A stretch of 64,000 nucleotides of DNA. Source: Antitrichia curtipendula (lineage: Eukaryota > Streptophyta > Bryopsida > Hypnales > Leucodontaceae). The stretch is from NCBI GenBank assembly GCA_951230915.1, contig OX579642.1:12834001-12898000 (forward strand), written 5' to 3'. Position 1 is the stretch's first letter. The number at the start of each line of letters is the position of its first letter. Below are positions 33,626 through 45,989 of the stretch, one piece after another. The translations under genes and the position numbers were made by a program. Under the pieces are notes generated by a model. The model did not search any database. It worked only from the letters and a program-made list of their open reading frames with translations, and was not told the origin of the DNA.

Positions 33626-34968
33626 GCACTTGGAATTGCGCTTGAGGGAGAAATTCAAGTCATTTGGAGAAGTTCTTGGAGCTTGGAGGAGCAACCAGCC
33701 TTTGGTGTCTTTTTCACCAACAAACCATATGGTGTGAGTTATTTTTCAAAAAACAAAACAAAAACTTTGGAGTGCATTCTTTCTTTTGAGCTTTTGTTGG
33801 CTGGTTTGTGAGGTTTTGAGTCCATTTTGAGTGTGAGGTTGTTCATGGTAGTAATCAGACCTAGTTAGGGCTGGTTGCATGCTCCTATTTAGAGATTGTG
33901 CTTAGAAGTGTACATTGAGAGCCCATTGAGGTTGATTGTGCACTTGAGTGCATTGTTGATTGTGATTGTGCAAATTGCAATCTAGTGAGAGTCCTTTGAG
34001 AGTGAGTGAGGCGTTTGCCATCTATTGAGGGCTGGTTTGTGCCCTTGTTAGTGAGTGACACCCAATTAGGGTTGCTTGAGGCGTTTGCCATCCATTGAGG
34101 GCTGGTTTGTGCCCTTGTGAGTGTGTGAGAGCCAATTAGGGTTGCTTGAGGCGTTTGCCATCCATAGAGGGCTGGTTTGTGCCCTTGTGAGTGAGTGAGG
34201 CAAACTAGTGGACATTGTGAGCTCATTGGGTCTGATTGTGCACTTGGATGCATTGTGGAGCCATTGAGGGCTGATTAGTGCCCTTGTGAGTGAGTAAGGC
34301 AAACTAGTGGACATTGTGAGCCCATTGGGGCTGATTGGACACTTGGATGCATTGTGGAGCCATTGAGAGTCAATTGGGGTTCTTTTGGTGGCTTGGTGAT
34401 CCAACTAGGTTGTTGGAGGCCATTGTTGTCCTTGAGGTGCTGATTGAAAGGAGTAGCTTCCATCTAGGGCTGATTGGAAGTCTTGAGCTCCTTGGAGTGT
34501 GGAGGACCCTATTTGTGAGGAGCATTGTGAGTTGGCTTGTTGTTTTTGAAGTAGCACTAGCCCACGATTCATTAGGGTTTGAATTGGAGTGGACAGGAGT
34601 TGATGCAATTGTGAGGAGTGTGTGGTCATTCTTAGGGCGTGAAGGATCTTGGAAGGTCCTTGGAAGGGCTGATTGGTGCCATTTCAGCCCAATTGGCTTC
34701 CAAAGGATTGTTTGGAGGCTGAATTGAGTTTGTGAACTCTTGGAGACACTATGGCTGTGAGCTTCATTAGGGTCTGAATTGGTGTTGAGAGGAGGTGATG
34801 GCCTTGTGAGGAGTGTTTGGCGTTCTTAGGGTTGGAAGGGTCTTGGAAGGTCCTTGGAAGGGCTGATTGGTGCCATTTCAGCCCAATTAGCTTCCAAGTG
34901 AGTGTTTGGAGGCTAAATTGAGCTTGGAGACACTTGGGGTGTTGCCAACAAGTGGGAGGTGCTTCACC
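33626..34968 (+). repeat. Copia leader with three blocks of tandem repeats
   Basis: A 1.3-kb untranslated leader. It contains three 70-bp units (each carrying GCGTTTGCCATC, starting at 34011, 34081 and 34151), then about two 99-bp units (CAAACTAGTGGACATTG, from 34201 and 34300), then two units of about 195 bp (from about 34570 and 34765, sharing GGAAGGTCCTTGGAAGGG). Confidence 0.75.
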
Positions 34969-36462
34969 ATGGCAGCAAGTGGAGGAGAAGGCGTGCGCAT
35001 CATTGACAAGTTCAATGGGGAGAACTTTGGCATGTGGAAGTTCAAGATGGAGATGATCCTTACGGAGAAGGACTTGTGGGAGGTGGTGGATGGGAGTGAG
35101 GAGCCTCCAAGTGAAGATGTTGATCCCAAGACCAAGAAGGCCTTTGAGAGGAAGGAGAAGAAGGCCTTTGCTCTCATTGCCATCAACCTTGTGGACCGGC
35201 AAATTGCACACATTCGCCATTGCAAGGGACCAGCCCAAGCATGGACCACCTTTTGCAACATCCACGAGACCAAGAGCCTCTCCAACATCCTCTTTCTTCG
35301 CTGCAAGTTCTTCACTAGGAAGATGCAAGAGGAGGACGATTTGTTGGATCATGTCAACAAGGTCAAGGCTCTTGCGGATGAGTTGGCTTGTTTGGAGGCG
35401 CCCATGACGGAGGGAGATGTGGTGATGACCTTGTTGGAGAGCTTGCCACCATCCTATGAGTTCCTCATCACCGCATTGGAGACAAGGCCCACCAAGGAGC
35501 TGACCTTGGAGTTTGTCACCGCCCGCTTGATGCATGAGGTGACCAAGCGCAAGGAGAATGAGGCCCAAGGGGAGGGATCAACCCTTGTCTCAAGATATGG
35601 CAATGGAAGCAACACCAAGGCGTTCAAGGAGACAAGGACATGCTACAAGTGTGGCAAACCAGGTCACATTGCTAAGCATTGCAAGATCAGCCAAGCCAAA
35701 GGCAAGGAGAGTGCACACCAAGCCTCCAAAGAGGAGGAGGAGGAGGAGTTCGCCTTTGCCACCCATGGAGGAGGGAAGAAGGCCAACATGTTGACTTGGA
35801 TTGTGGACTCGGGGGCCACGCAACATATGACCAGCCATCGGGATGCCTTCCACACCTATCAGCCCATTTTGGGGAAGAAGATTTATTTGGGAGATAATGG
35901 CATGGTGGAGGCCCTTGGCAAGGGGGAGATCCTTGTGGAGGTGCAAGTGGAGGGTAAAACCAAGAGGATTCAGATCTAAGAGGCCCTCCATGTCCCCAAG
36001 TTGCATGCCAACTTGCTTTCGGTGAGCAAATTGGCTTTGGGAGGGCTGAAAGTGCATTTCAACATGGTGGTGTGTGTTGTGAGGGCACCAAGTGGAGTGT
36101 TGATTGCATCAGCCCTTCGTGAGGGCAAGTTGTACCAACTCCATTTCACTAAGGTGAATGGCTCTTCTTTGGCTTGTGTGGCCCAAGGATCAGCCCAAAA
36201 AGACCTTGTGGAGCTTTGGCATAGGAGGCTTGGGCACTTGAATGTGAAGAGCATGAAGAGCCTCCAACACATGGTGAAGGGTCTGAACCTTTCTTCTTGC
36301 AAGCATGATTGGAGTTCTATGGCGTGCAAGGGGTGCATTGCGGGCAAGCAAGCAAGGCAGCCCTTCCCCAAGGATGGGACAACACGGGCCACCAAGCCAT
36401 TGGACCTTGTGCATTTGGATGTGTGTGGACCACATCCATTGGAGGAGCAAAGTATTTCGTGA
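34969..36462 (+). pseudogene. Copia gag, protease and N-terminal integrase, broken by one stop and a frameshift
   Basis: Start at MAASGGEGVRIIDKFNGEN (34969). The Gag domain has the UBN2/Retrotran_gag-type FNGENFGMWKFKM and the zinc knuckle CYKCGKPGHIAKHC (about 35641). The protease active site is DSGATQHM (about 35806). A TAA at 35977-35979 interrupts the frame, which then continues in register with LHANLLSVSKL and the integrase zinc-binding HRRLGHLN...CKGC. The first catalytic Asp is in LVHLDVCGPH (about 36408). A single-base shift near 36440 moves the rest into the frame of the next feature. Confidence 0.9.
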
Positions 36463-37886
36463 CCTTCATTGACGATTTTTCTCGCAAGATATGGGTGTAC
36501 ATGTTGAAGTGCAAGAGTGAGGTGTTTGGGCGTTTTGAGACTTGGAAGGCCCTTGTGGAGGCCCAATCCGAGTGCAAGGTGAAGGTGCTGCGGTTGAATA
36601 ATGGAGGGGAGTATGTGTCCAAGGCCTTTGAGAGGTACTTGAAGGCCCATGGCATTGAGCACCATACTTCAGCACCTTACACCCCTCAACAAAACGGCGT
36701 AGCGGAGCGTGCCAATTGCACCATTGTGGAGATGGCAAAGGCCATAATTCATGGCCAAGGGCTGAAGTTTGAGCTTTGGGGGGAGGCGGTGTCCAATGCG
36801 GTGTATACAAGGAACCGTTGTCCCACACAAGCCTTGACAAGCAAGACACCCCAAGAAGCTTGGAGTGGGATCAGGCCCCATGTGTCTCACATGCGCACCT
36901 TTGGGTGCCTTGCCTATGCATTGGTTTCAAATGCCAAGAGGACCAAGTTGGATGCCAAGGGCATCAAGTGTGTTTTTCCTGGTTATTGTGAGGGAACCAA
37001 GGCGTATAGGCTGATGTGTGTGGAGAGCAAGGCCATCATCAAGTGTCGGGATGTGACCTTCTTGGAGGATGGAGGTGCTGATTCGAAGCTCTTGGAGATG
37101 AGCCCAAGTAGGAGTAGTGGAGGACCAGCCCAAGAGGTGGGCACAACTCCAAGAGTGCACATAGAAGATGAAGAAGATATAGATGAAGAGTTAGATGAGC
37201 CCAAGAAGAAGGTGGCCACACCCCAAGGGAAGAGATCAGCAGCCCCTTCTCCAAGCTCGTCACCAAGAGAGAAAGAGCATGATCAGCCCTTGGAAGAGCA
37301 AGATCAACCCTTGGAGGAGCAAGAGGAGCCCCGTTATCCAACAAGGACCCGCAAGCCACTTGGAGATTGGTGGTTGAATCACATTCCTCCTACACAACAT
37401 GAAGAACAAGCCAATGTGACTTTCCTTGGAGATCCATGCACACTTGGAGATCCATGCACACTTGGAGAGATGCTGCGTTGCGAAGATGCAAACAAGTGGA
37501 AGTTGGCCGAGCAAGAGGAGTGCAAAGCCATAGGTACACCAGTTGACACTCATGTGAAGTTGCCCAAGCTCACGGATGCTGAATTTGGAGAGGTGAGGGC
37601 TGAAATGCAAGGTGTGCGTTCCAAGGCAGCGGTGGGTGGCTTGATGTATGATATGGTAACCACAAGGCATGAATTGGCCTTTGCATTGTGTATTGTGAGT
37701 CAACATATGCTCAAGTGTGTGCCTACCCAAGCTATGGTTGGTGATGTGCTAACCAAGTCCCTTGGAAAGCCACAACACCCAAACATGATTGGAAAGATGG
37801 GCCTTCGAGCCTTTGACCACTCTCAAAGTGGGAGTGTTGAAGATCATGTACATATTGTTGTAGACCATGTACATAACCAACCCTAG
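36440..37886 (+). pseudogene. Copia integrase core and remnant RT/RNase H, with most of RT deleted
   Basis: The integrase core resumes as GGAKYFVTFIDDFSRK. The second catalytic position reads LRLNNGGEY where copia elements have DNGGE, so Asp is replaced by Asn; the Glu is kept in NGVAERAN. VSHMRTFGC and the acidic PREKEHDQPLEEQ linker follow, with a small GDPCTL duplication. After ANKWKLAEQEECKAI the sequence jumps to KLPKLTDAEFGEV and GGLMYDMVTTRHELAFAL, close to the RNase H region, so the RT core with its YVDD box is absent. A second jump joins VSQHM to VPTQAMVGDVLTKSL. Both deletions keep the frame open, ending inside the right LTR. Confidence 0.88.
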
Positions 37887-38091
37887 GAGTAGCATTAGAC
37901 TCTTAGTTAGCCTTAGGGTGTAATTGGTATTGCTTGTAGTCAAAGGTAGCCCATAGTGGTTAGTTATCCCACATGGTTTGTGGATAACTATGGAAGGCTT
38001 CTACCTTATGTTCAGCCCACTCATGGGTGTTGGTATCTTCTACCATCTAAGTAAAGCCTTTCTTCCATTCATTACTATTGTAAACTCAATA
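37835..38091 (+). repeat. Right LTR
   Basis: 257 bp, 4 differences from the left LTR, followed directly by the AAGTT duplication. Confidence 0.93.
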
Positions 38092-38744
38092 AAGTTTTAG
38101 TTCTGCACCTTTGAACTCTTCCATCCCAAATTTGGGGAGCCCAACCTCGTCACCAACGTCCGAACTTGCGAATTTGTTTTTACTGAATATGTAGACTTGG
38201 CAATGAGAATCTTCCTTCGGTGCGACAGAGATTCAAACAAAGAAGTGTCTTGCACACTAACCGGCAAATAAGAAAGAGAACGACGGGGAAGCCAACGATG
38301 AACATGTCGCTCATTGCACCCAAGTGCAAATAATACAGTCAATACTAATTGACATTGAATAGCTCGTAATAATTTTACAATGAGTTGCAACGGGATCGAA
38401 AAACTTTAAGGAATCTCACTCTTCTACGCACAAGAAACCAGTACTCTCAGTTTGCTACGGTAGCTCGGCAGTTTTCATCAACATACTACAATGAGTTAAT
38501 AAATAATGCGAGGTCCACAAACACACAGGGCGAGGTTCACTGGAAAGTGAAGCCTGCATGTCATAAATTACAACCAACCTAATAAATCTTAAGAGGTTGA
38601 GCAGGATTTTGGTACAAAGCCTCAAGGCAGCGCCTCGAGCATGCCAAGAGATCGGTAGTCTTCGGATATGTTAATACCAAGTAGACAAATACCTGAGGTC
38701 ATGTTCTAGACCAATGAATCCAAGCGGACAGTTCCTTTGCTCAT

Positions 38745-41700
38745 TTACTCCTGCAAAGGTATGGAGCCTTCCTGTAATGGCTTGTCCAACTTTTTAGCAG
38801 CTTTCCTCCACTTCAGAGTGCAGGCTTTCAATGTCGCTCGTAGACCATGTTTATGATGTAAGCCATCTTTGTTGTCTAATGACAGAGCAAATCCCTCTGG
38901 ATTCCCAGTGCTAAATCTCTCCCATTCGCCACATTCAATACCGGTATCCTCGGATGCTGACTTCTTGTGAAATGCAGATGTCTGAATTGAAATTGGCTCT
39001 TCCTTCACGGACCTGCTGTGCGGAGACTTCACTGTTATCGAAGAATCTGTGTACCAATCTGCTCCACCTTTGGGTCTTATTCCACCTTCTGGCCAGTTTC
39101 TGACGGACTCAGGGATGACCAAGCCAGAGGTTGACCCACTCGCTGACCCTGGCTGCTCATCCAGACTTCCATCTTTCATCTTGAAATCTTCTAAGGACTT
39201 TAGGGCATTTCTCAGGTTGTGCCTGTGCTCACTTCGTGCCACTACTTCTGTACCACTCTCCTCGTCCGTGTGTTTAACACTCAATTTCCGCATTATTCCA
39301 CTCAGACGCCCTTTGAATCCTTCTGCACTTTCCTTCTTGAGGAATTCCTGCAAAAATGGAGCGACTCCTTTCAGTAACGGCCCTTGTCCAAGTTGATTGT
39401 TTCTAACTTGGGCATTCGAGCCCCATTCTCGACACTCCGTAATCAAGCGCATCCAAGCAGCCATAGAAATACGAATTACATTGTTTTTCACTGAATGATA
39501 AATAACAGTGAGAACTTACATCATTTCTGGCCTCTTCCATTTCTACGCTCCCTCGCAAAGCAGCCATGCTCAGAGCTGATAAGGCTGGTGAAAGGGGCGG
39601 TTGGTCACTGTCAGGGCTACCAGATGTTTGAACCGCGCAGTCTGAGCTTAATCGCGGGCACTCCTCGTCAAGCAAGACGTGTAACCACTTGTCGATGTTG
39701 GACTTGCCTATTTCTCTTAATCTTTCATCATCTGGATTTATGTGGTCAAGAGCTGCAGACTCAGAAATCTTGATCTTGTCTTCATGTGTACTGATGACCT
39801 GATAATGAAGAGAAGAGTCATTACGCTGGTAAACCGAATCTAATTCAGAAATTGCACCAGGATTTAACATTGCACCGCTGTAGAATGATACTTACTAAGA
39901 CGAAACAAAAATCAACGTCAAAGAAGACTGTTGATACTAAACTTGGAAAAACAGATATGACGGGGAAATAAACTGTACCTCTTGCATCAATTCATCGATG
40001 CCTTGTTTGATTTCCTCCCGTGACCCACATACTTCTACTTCAGTAATCTCGTGCAAAGAGTTCAGAGGCTTGCTATCTACTGCAACAATCAGGGACGGCG
40101 CGGGGATCTCCAGCAGAGCACTACCCTGACAACCTGGCACTCTGGTGTTACTTTCCTCACTATTGTCCTTGACGGGACCATTATCTTGCCTATTGTCTGT
40201 CACGCTACCATCTACAGGAACAGAATGCTCTTTTGCCTTCGCGGATTCATCAAGCATAGTAACTTGCATAGGGTCATCTGCATCCTCAATATTGCTTTGA
40301 ACTTCACAATTAGCCTTAAGCTCCTTTCCGAAAGGTCGACGGTGTACAGATTGCTTAGTAGGCTGGCCATGAGTAACTCCTATCGAGATGGCTTTCCTCT
40401 TGGCTCCTTCCCTCGGCAGTTTCTCTGGGGAAAAGAATCAAGCTTTCTCCGTCAGACAAGGCATAGACTGGTTTCCAAATTCTGTTTTTCTGAACTAGCA
40501 GACCTTGGAGGAGTTGGTTGAACTTAAGCCCGTGCATGAATTCGGTAGTTTACCTGCTCCTGTCTTCAGGTGACAAGGATGCTGACGAATCGTCTTACAA
40601 GTAGAACTTAACAGCTAGCACAAACAAACACACCTAGTGTTACTGCAACTCGGGATTACTAGAAATAAACCTATAGTTCATGCTGTTACCTAGTTCTAAC
40701 TGATTGGTGATCATAATCATGCACTGCTTATAACCAGTTGAGGTAGGTTCGAATGAGCACAAAAACCCGATTCAGGAACCCTGCCAGCTATCCTAGAGTC
40801 GCTGCCATTGTGCTTCAGGAATTAAACCCGACCCCACGAATTACATGACTGCTACGAAAAGGTAGTGTACAGGCACTTACCTTTTCCTTTGTTTCTGGAT
40901 TTACGATCCTGCTGAGTATCCTTCTCTGAAAATGAAAATTCATGAGATATCTCGCTGTGTGACCGCAAACTCAGAGAATCTTCATCTTCTATCTCGTCAT
41001 CAGTGTTTTGCATCGACATATCCCCGTGCGGAAACCCTTTTTCGGGTGTCACAATTTGCCCATCATTTGTAGTTACCAGTGACAAGCAACTGGTAACATC
41101 AACAATATCCCGTCCCCTCACAGGTTTCTTCTGAGTGGTCCCACTAGAATCTGGCTTGACCAAGGCGGCTAAGGCCTCTCTCTGAGAATACCGCTGAAGG
41201 AGGTCTTTCTCAGCCGCTTCGCACGTCATCTTTTGACAATCAAGGCGTGCCATAAGCGCATTGCATGCAGCTTGATTGAGACGAGCTTGCTCCTTGTAGG
41301 AAATACTCCTGCAATCAACAGAGTACCGATTGACTTTATGAAAATTACTCACTGGCAGAACTAAACCATCAAAACTATCTCGGAATGGAATGAAGTACAG
41401 TATCCTGCAGAGGGCTTGTACCAGCATATTATCAATTGATAGGCAGTCGCACATACTCATTGCAGCATACGACGAATCCCTAACCTCAGTTTCAAGAAAA
41501 ATTTATAGATAAATATGTCCCAGGGAGTTTGAAAGGGTCAGAATTCTCACTGATGCATAGTATCTCGGATCATGCGCTCCAGGCACAATCGATACGAAGA
41601 TTGGGTTTCGGCCCATCGCCTCTGCTTTTCCACTTTCTGTTTGTGTTTCGATAGATTACTCTCGAGCTCTAAGATAGCCACTCTCTCCTTCTCATTCTGA

Positions 41701-44700
41701 GATTTTAACGTTCGAACAGTCTCTTCGAGCTGAGAAACCTCTTGCTCTTTCTCTCTCTTGCCTTCTTCCCTCATTTTCTTCAGTCGCAATTCCTATGACC
41801 AAATCATTCGGAATTGATCAGTCAGTACAGTAAATCTATGTGAACATCATTCATCACATAGATTCACAACTCAGTGCACTAGCCACCCTGAAAACCCCCT
41901 AGTTTAAGGGTCCCTCAAATTTATCCGTCCCAACATGTCATAGCAAAGACTTGTGCAAGATATAAAGCAATGATACCTTCTGCATAGTATTTGAGACGAC
42001 TGAATGCTTGTCGTAGTCACGAAGACTACCGGCAGCAGAAGCACTCGCGTTGTTCTCCTTCCCAAAGTCTCGCATAACTCGATACTGTTCACAGATCACA
42101 CAGGATACCAACATTAATACTACTAGATGATATCCGAGTAGAGTCGCTTCACATACAACAACGTGAAAATGTTCCAAGTATGCTCATATAAATCAGCATC
42201 GATCACGATAGAACTAGGCTAATCGGATGAATCTCATTGCATGAATATTAGAATTACCCTTGTATTAATAGTTCAAATCAGGTTGACAAATAGCACAGAA
42301 CATTGCTAATCACTGGCTGTCGTCATCACAAACAAGGTGACTACACTTTTCGATTCAGTTTCTCAGCTCATGGAACCGAATACGAAAGCGCAGGATATAT
42401 GCAACCTTCTCTTTAATTTGCGTTGGAGTGCGGTTGACAAGCACTGGTTCATGTTCCTTGATCTCCTTCCAGCTGCCTGGTCCGTATTTTTGCAAGCCTC
42501 TTCTTAATCCATCCTCTTCCTCAAGGCTCCAACGCTGTCGGTTAGATGATTCTGGTAGGTTAAAAAACAATCCAATTTTCAGTCCAGATAGTAATGTGAC
42601 GAGTACAATCCATATGTAAGCAAAGCCAAGAAACTATGAGATCCGACCCAGGCTTCTGACTTTTCAGAGTTTATCACAGGCGCTAAGTTGATATTTGGTT
42701 TGTTACATGATTTCGTTACATACCAATTACGCAGCGGATTGGAAGTGGGATTCAACACTTTACTACTAAAATCATGTAACTAACTGAAATGGACAGACAA
42801 CAATTTTCAGCTGATGCCAACATTGAGATGAACACGAGCAGGAGGTAAGACCAGAGGACACTGTTATAAATCGGTACTTACCAGTCAGTGACGCGTCGAG
42901 ATTAGATAGTATCCCAGAACGAGTAGAACTCGAGATCTTAGAAACTTCCCGCTTATCCTTGCCCAGGGAGACGATGGCAGCTCCAGCCAACCCACAAGTG
43001 GCTTTCTTTCCACGATATTGGGGCGGCCAAGGTCGACAGTCACCCACATGATGTCTAACAACGTTCTCATCCTCCCCGCCTGCGAAAAATAGAGCGAATG
43101 AACGCCGCCTGCACGAAATAGTTCATGACGTGAGGGGCAGAGTTATATTTCTGAAGTTGACATTTGCATCGTTATCTCTGCGGATTAAATCTTATTAACA
43201 GGAATCTTTGTGCACTTCGTGCTCGTCAGAAGTTACAATGGCACCCTCGATAGTAGTAAATCATTTGTCAGTATATACTTGACAAATATGCCCAGTAATT
43301 CCAGTGAGACAGTCCAAGCAAACACTGGCTACAAGAAAATTCTTCACAACCAAGCTCACACAAGAGCATCACAACCCTTGTCACCTCACCTGAATTCAGC
43401 GTTTTTTGATGCGAATGTGGACAAGAATTGGCTGATGGACACTCCATGCTGAAGGTCCCACCAAGGCACCAAGAACTCGAGTCGGTTCTTTTTACGTTGA
43501 CGGGCTTGCCATTGCACTATCTGTAAGTTGCTGGGTACAGTGCGACCACCTCCTGCAATCCAGTGGACAGACGGTTGATAACTCGGAGTGAAGATTCGTT
43601 ACGCTTCAGACATTTCCCATACACAAGGCTCCGATGATAACGTGGTTAGATTTTACAGGAATGGAGTGATTAAGTAAAGAAGAGATAAAGGTATTATCTT
43701 GCTTGGTTGATCTTGCTTACGTGAATGAGGGAACCAATGGTCCACCTCCCAGGATAGAGGTGACGACGGATCGGCACTCCAATATAATACGTTGCCATAC
43801 GCGTCCACGCGGAACTTCGCTGGATCAAAACCCGCATTCCTGCAATCGTCTGCTGGTCAGATCACCATCCGGTTCCAAAATGACAGACCCGTGCGTAATC
43901 TCTGTCATGAAATTTGCAAAATCGACGTGTCAACGCACTCAAGCTGATTACTAACCCGAGGTGATCAAGCTGCTCCCAAAGTTCTTCGGCATACTCATGG
44001 GCATTGGGACCCTCTTTGTCGATATCCGGTACTATAGGAAAAATGGCGTCCCATTCTTTCAGCAGTTGTAGCTGTTAAAATGAACAGAAAAAGCGTCAGT
44101 GAGGAATATTCTGTTCGAACAATTAGGTGCATAGAAGGTCGTGCTCAAAATGTCATGTGGATTGTGCATTAGTATCTTTAAGTCTGTATCCTCCATCAAA
44201 CCAATTGTCTTCTCACGACCCTGCGCTTAATTGGGCGCTGCTAAACAAAAATATTCAGAGAGCATTTCTCAAGGAAGTCTTCAGCAGAAAAACTTACACC
44301 ATACTTAACGCCCTTGAAAGAGGACCCCGGCAACCTAGGGAGAGTCCCAAAGCAAGTCAAGGGACTAAGGTATTTATCTCTGTTTGATAGTTACTGTAAG
44401 TCCAATATCAAGATTCTTTGACACCAGGATTTGTTCTGATGAGAACCATGAGTCGTCACCATGATTCGATAAATGAACAAGCACAGGAAGGATTAGAAGA
44501 GTTTTAAAGAGGAAACTTCTGATGCTGACATGGGACCCGAGATGAACAGATCTTAATTCAAGAGATATTTCTCGTCGTGTGTCTCTGCGTTAAAAAGGAG
44601 GTGAATGAAAGGAATTAGAGACGTACTTCTTCAGACGGAGGAGCGTAAGGCACAAAACGTTGAGGAGGACCCTCTGCAAAAGGTGTTAGAATACCTTGCG

Positions 44701-44797
44701 GCTGCGTTACCGCATGGTGACAAAGCTTAGCATACGCGACAGGATATCCGAGCTGCGGATCGATCGCCTTATCCTCATCCGATAATGATAACAACAT
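38745..44797 (-). CDS. HNH-nuclease-like and Myb/SANT-domain protein, uncharacterised plant family (12 coding exons)
   Basis: I assembled 12 exons with GT-AG junctions and matching phases: 44797-44627, 44071-43956, 43839-43721, 43552-43390, 43108-42882, 42551-42406, 42084-41977, 41792-41551, 41308-40881, 40424-39979, 39798-39520 and 39347-38745. They sum to 3048 bases, 1015 residues. Residues 126-162 form an HNH-like core: VDHWFPHS with Asp129-His130, SNL with Asn144, KKN with Asn158; zinc cysteines are absent. Residues 273-320 are a Myb/SANT repeat (W273, W293, Y315; RTPTQIKEK then YRVM across an intron). Residues 351-430 are a coiled coil ending in a motif I recall as conserved in plants (QSSYR..LERMIRD.MHQ). 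A basic PREGAKRK near 577 may be a nuclear signal. The acidic and Ser-rich C-terminus is unassigned. A nuclear DNA-binding role is inferred; nuclease activity is unproven. The last acceptor (39347) is the least certain; the start could be extended if an earlier exon is coding. Confidence 0.82.
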
Positions 44798-45771
44798 TTT
44801 TCCTGATAGGATAACAAAAATAAGTGGGTTTGAGTAACTTCTTGTCAATGCGTGTGAAGACATTAGGAAGTGCTCTAAAATCTTGGAAGACCCAAAACTT
44901 AGTTATTAAGAAATAGAGCGAAAGCTTCCCACTCGCTAGCCTTATTCATTCCGAAGATAAATCCCTCCTCAAATATACCGTACATAAACGGGACAACCGC
45001 TATGACTCTCACCTGTAAACGTCATATATCATAAAGTGAAATACAAAAGGACGGGAAAGAGACGGGACCAGGAGATTGGTTACCAGTCAATATAAATATT
45101 AAGAAGACACTCCACGAAGCTCAGGAATCGCCGTTTCGAAACGTAAGAGGACAAACACTCTTGCGACTCTCATTTATCGAAAATTAGACCACACTAAAAA
45201 CACTACAAATGAAAACCATCCGAGCCCAGAGCGAAACCGAAGGAAGCTAGCCGCATGCAAGCGCAGGTACAAACAGAGGAATGAGTCTACACAATAGAGC
45301 AATGAGTTGTAAAGTCCATCACTCTCACCTTCTCGCACAACCAATTGGATATCGCGCGCCACAAGAAAAACTCTAAACCCGGCGACGATGCATATACAAC
45401 TGCACCGCGCGCGGCTAAGTGTGCATAGCGACTGAACTCGCTCAACCGCCAAAATGTCAATGGGCAACGCAGCGATTCAGTCGAACACCTTCAATGCCTA
45501 CTATTGCTACGTGAGTTGAACACTCGAAGCGCGCGCCAGACCGCAACAGAGCAGGATAAATACCTATCCGACCAAGGAATTGGACTCACGGTAACCGATG
45601 CAAATGAAGAGCAATAACGCCGAATAATAACTTAAAACGAGCGGAGTAATGCCAGTCGATCTGTCCAGACACGAAGGACCTTGAGCAAGAGGTGGCGCAG
45701 CAAACCAGCCGAGATTACGTAAGCCTAAGTTAGTAGCAGCAGGCTAGAATCGCAGCATCAAAGGAAGGCAC

Positions 45772-45962
45772 CTGAGTGCGTGGAAACGGTGCGGACAACG
45801 GCTCTCGCTTCACACACCAAGATTCAAATTCTCGCGTCCGTCGACGTCGGGACGGAGGGACCCCAGGCCACGAGAAGGAGGGAGAATCGACGAGACTTGA
45901 AGTGAGTCGACGACGCTTGACGGAACGTGAGGAGAACCGACGGTCGTCGGTAACCATTTATT
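45772..45962 (-). promoter_or_regulatory. Likely promoter and 5' noncoding exon of the HNH/Myb gene
   Basis: On the minus strand a TATA-like AATAAATGG (45954-45962) is followed by a GC-rich leader ending in a clean donor, CACTCAG|GTGCC at 45772. The next exon would be the one starting 44802, where five bases precede the ATG. Further noncoding exons between 44803 and 45771 are possible; no conserved protein is readable there. Confidence 0.45.
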
Positions 45963-45989
45963 CCTTCCCAACGGTCGGGTAGACTGCGT

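Larger units (their letters stand above)
33355..38091 (+). mobile_element. Ty1/copia LTR retrotransposon, young but internally deleted
   Basis: Complete element of 4737 bp: two 257-bp LTRs, a 5-bp duplication AAGTT (33350-33354 and 38092-38096), a PBS directly after the left LTR, and a purine-rich tract (AAAGTGGGAG) directly before the right LTR. The LTRs differ at 4 of 257 positions by my comparison, so insertion was recent. Order gag, protease, integrase, remnant RT/RNase H marks it as copia. Most of the RT is missing, so it cannot move on its own. It landed about 650 bp beyond the stop codon of the HNH/Myb gene. Confidence 0.95.

Noticed and set aside
34684..36665. Minus-strand open frames opposite copia gag-pol
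   Set aside because: Antisense shadows of the polyprotein.
39403..39491. Alternative acceptors giving extra coding sequence before the last HNH/Myb exon
   Set aside because: The nearest CAG would make a 29-base intron or shift the frame; TTTTTGCAG at 39348 fits both phase and consensus.
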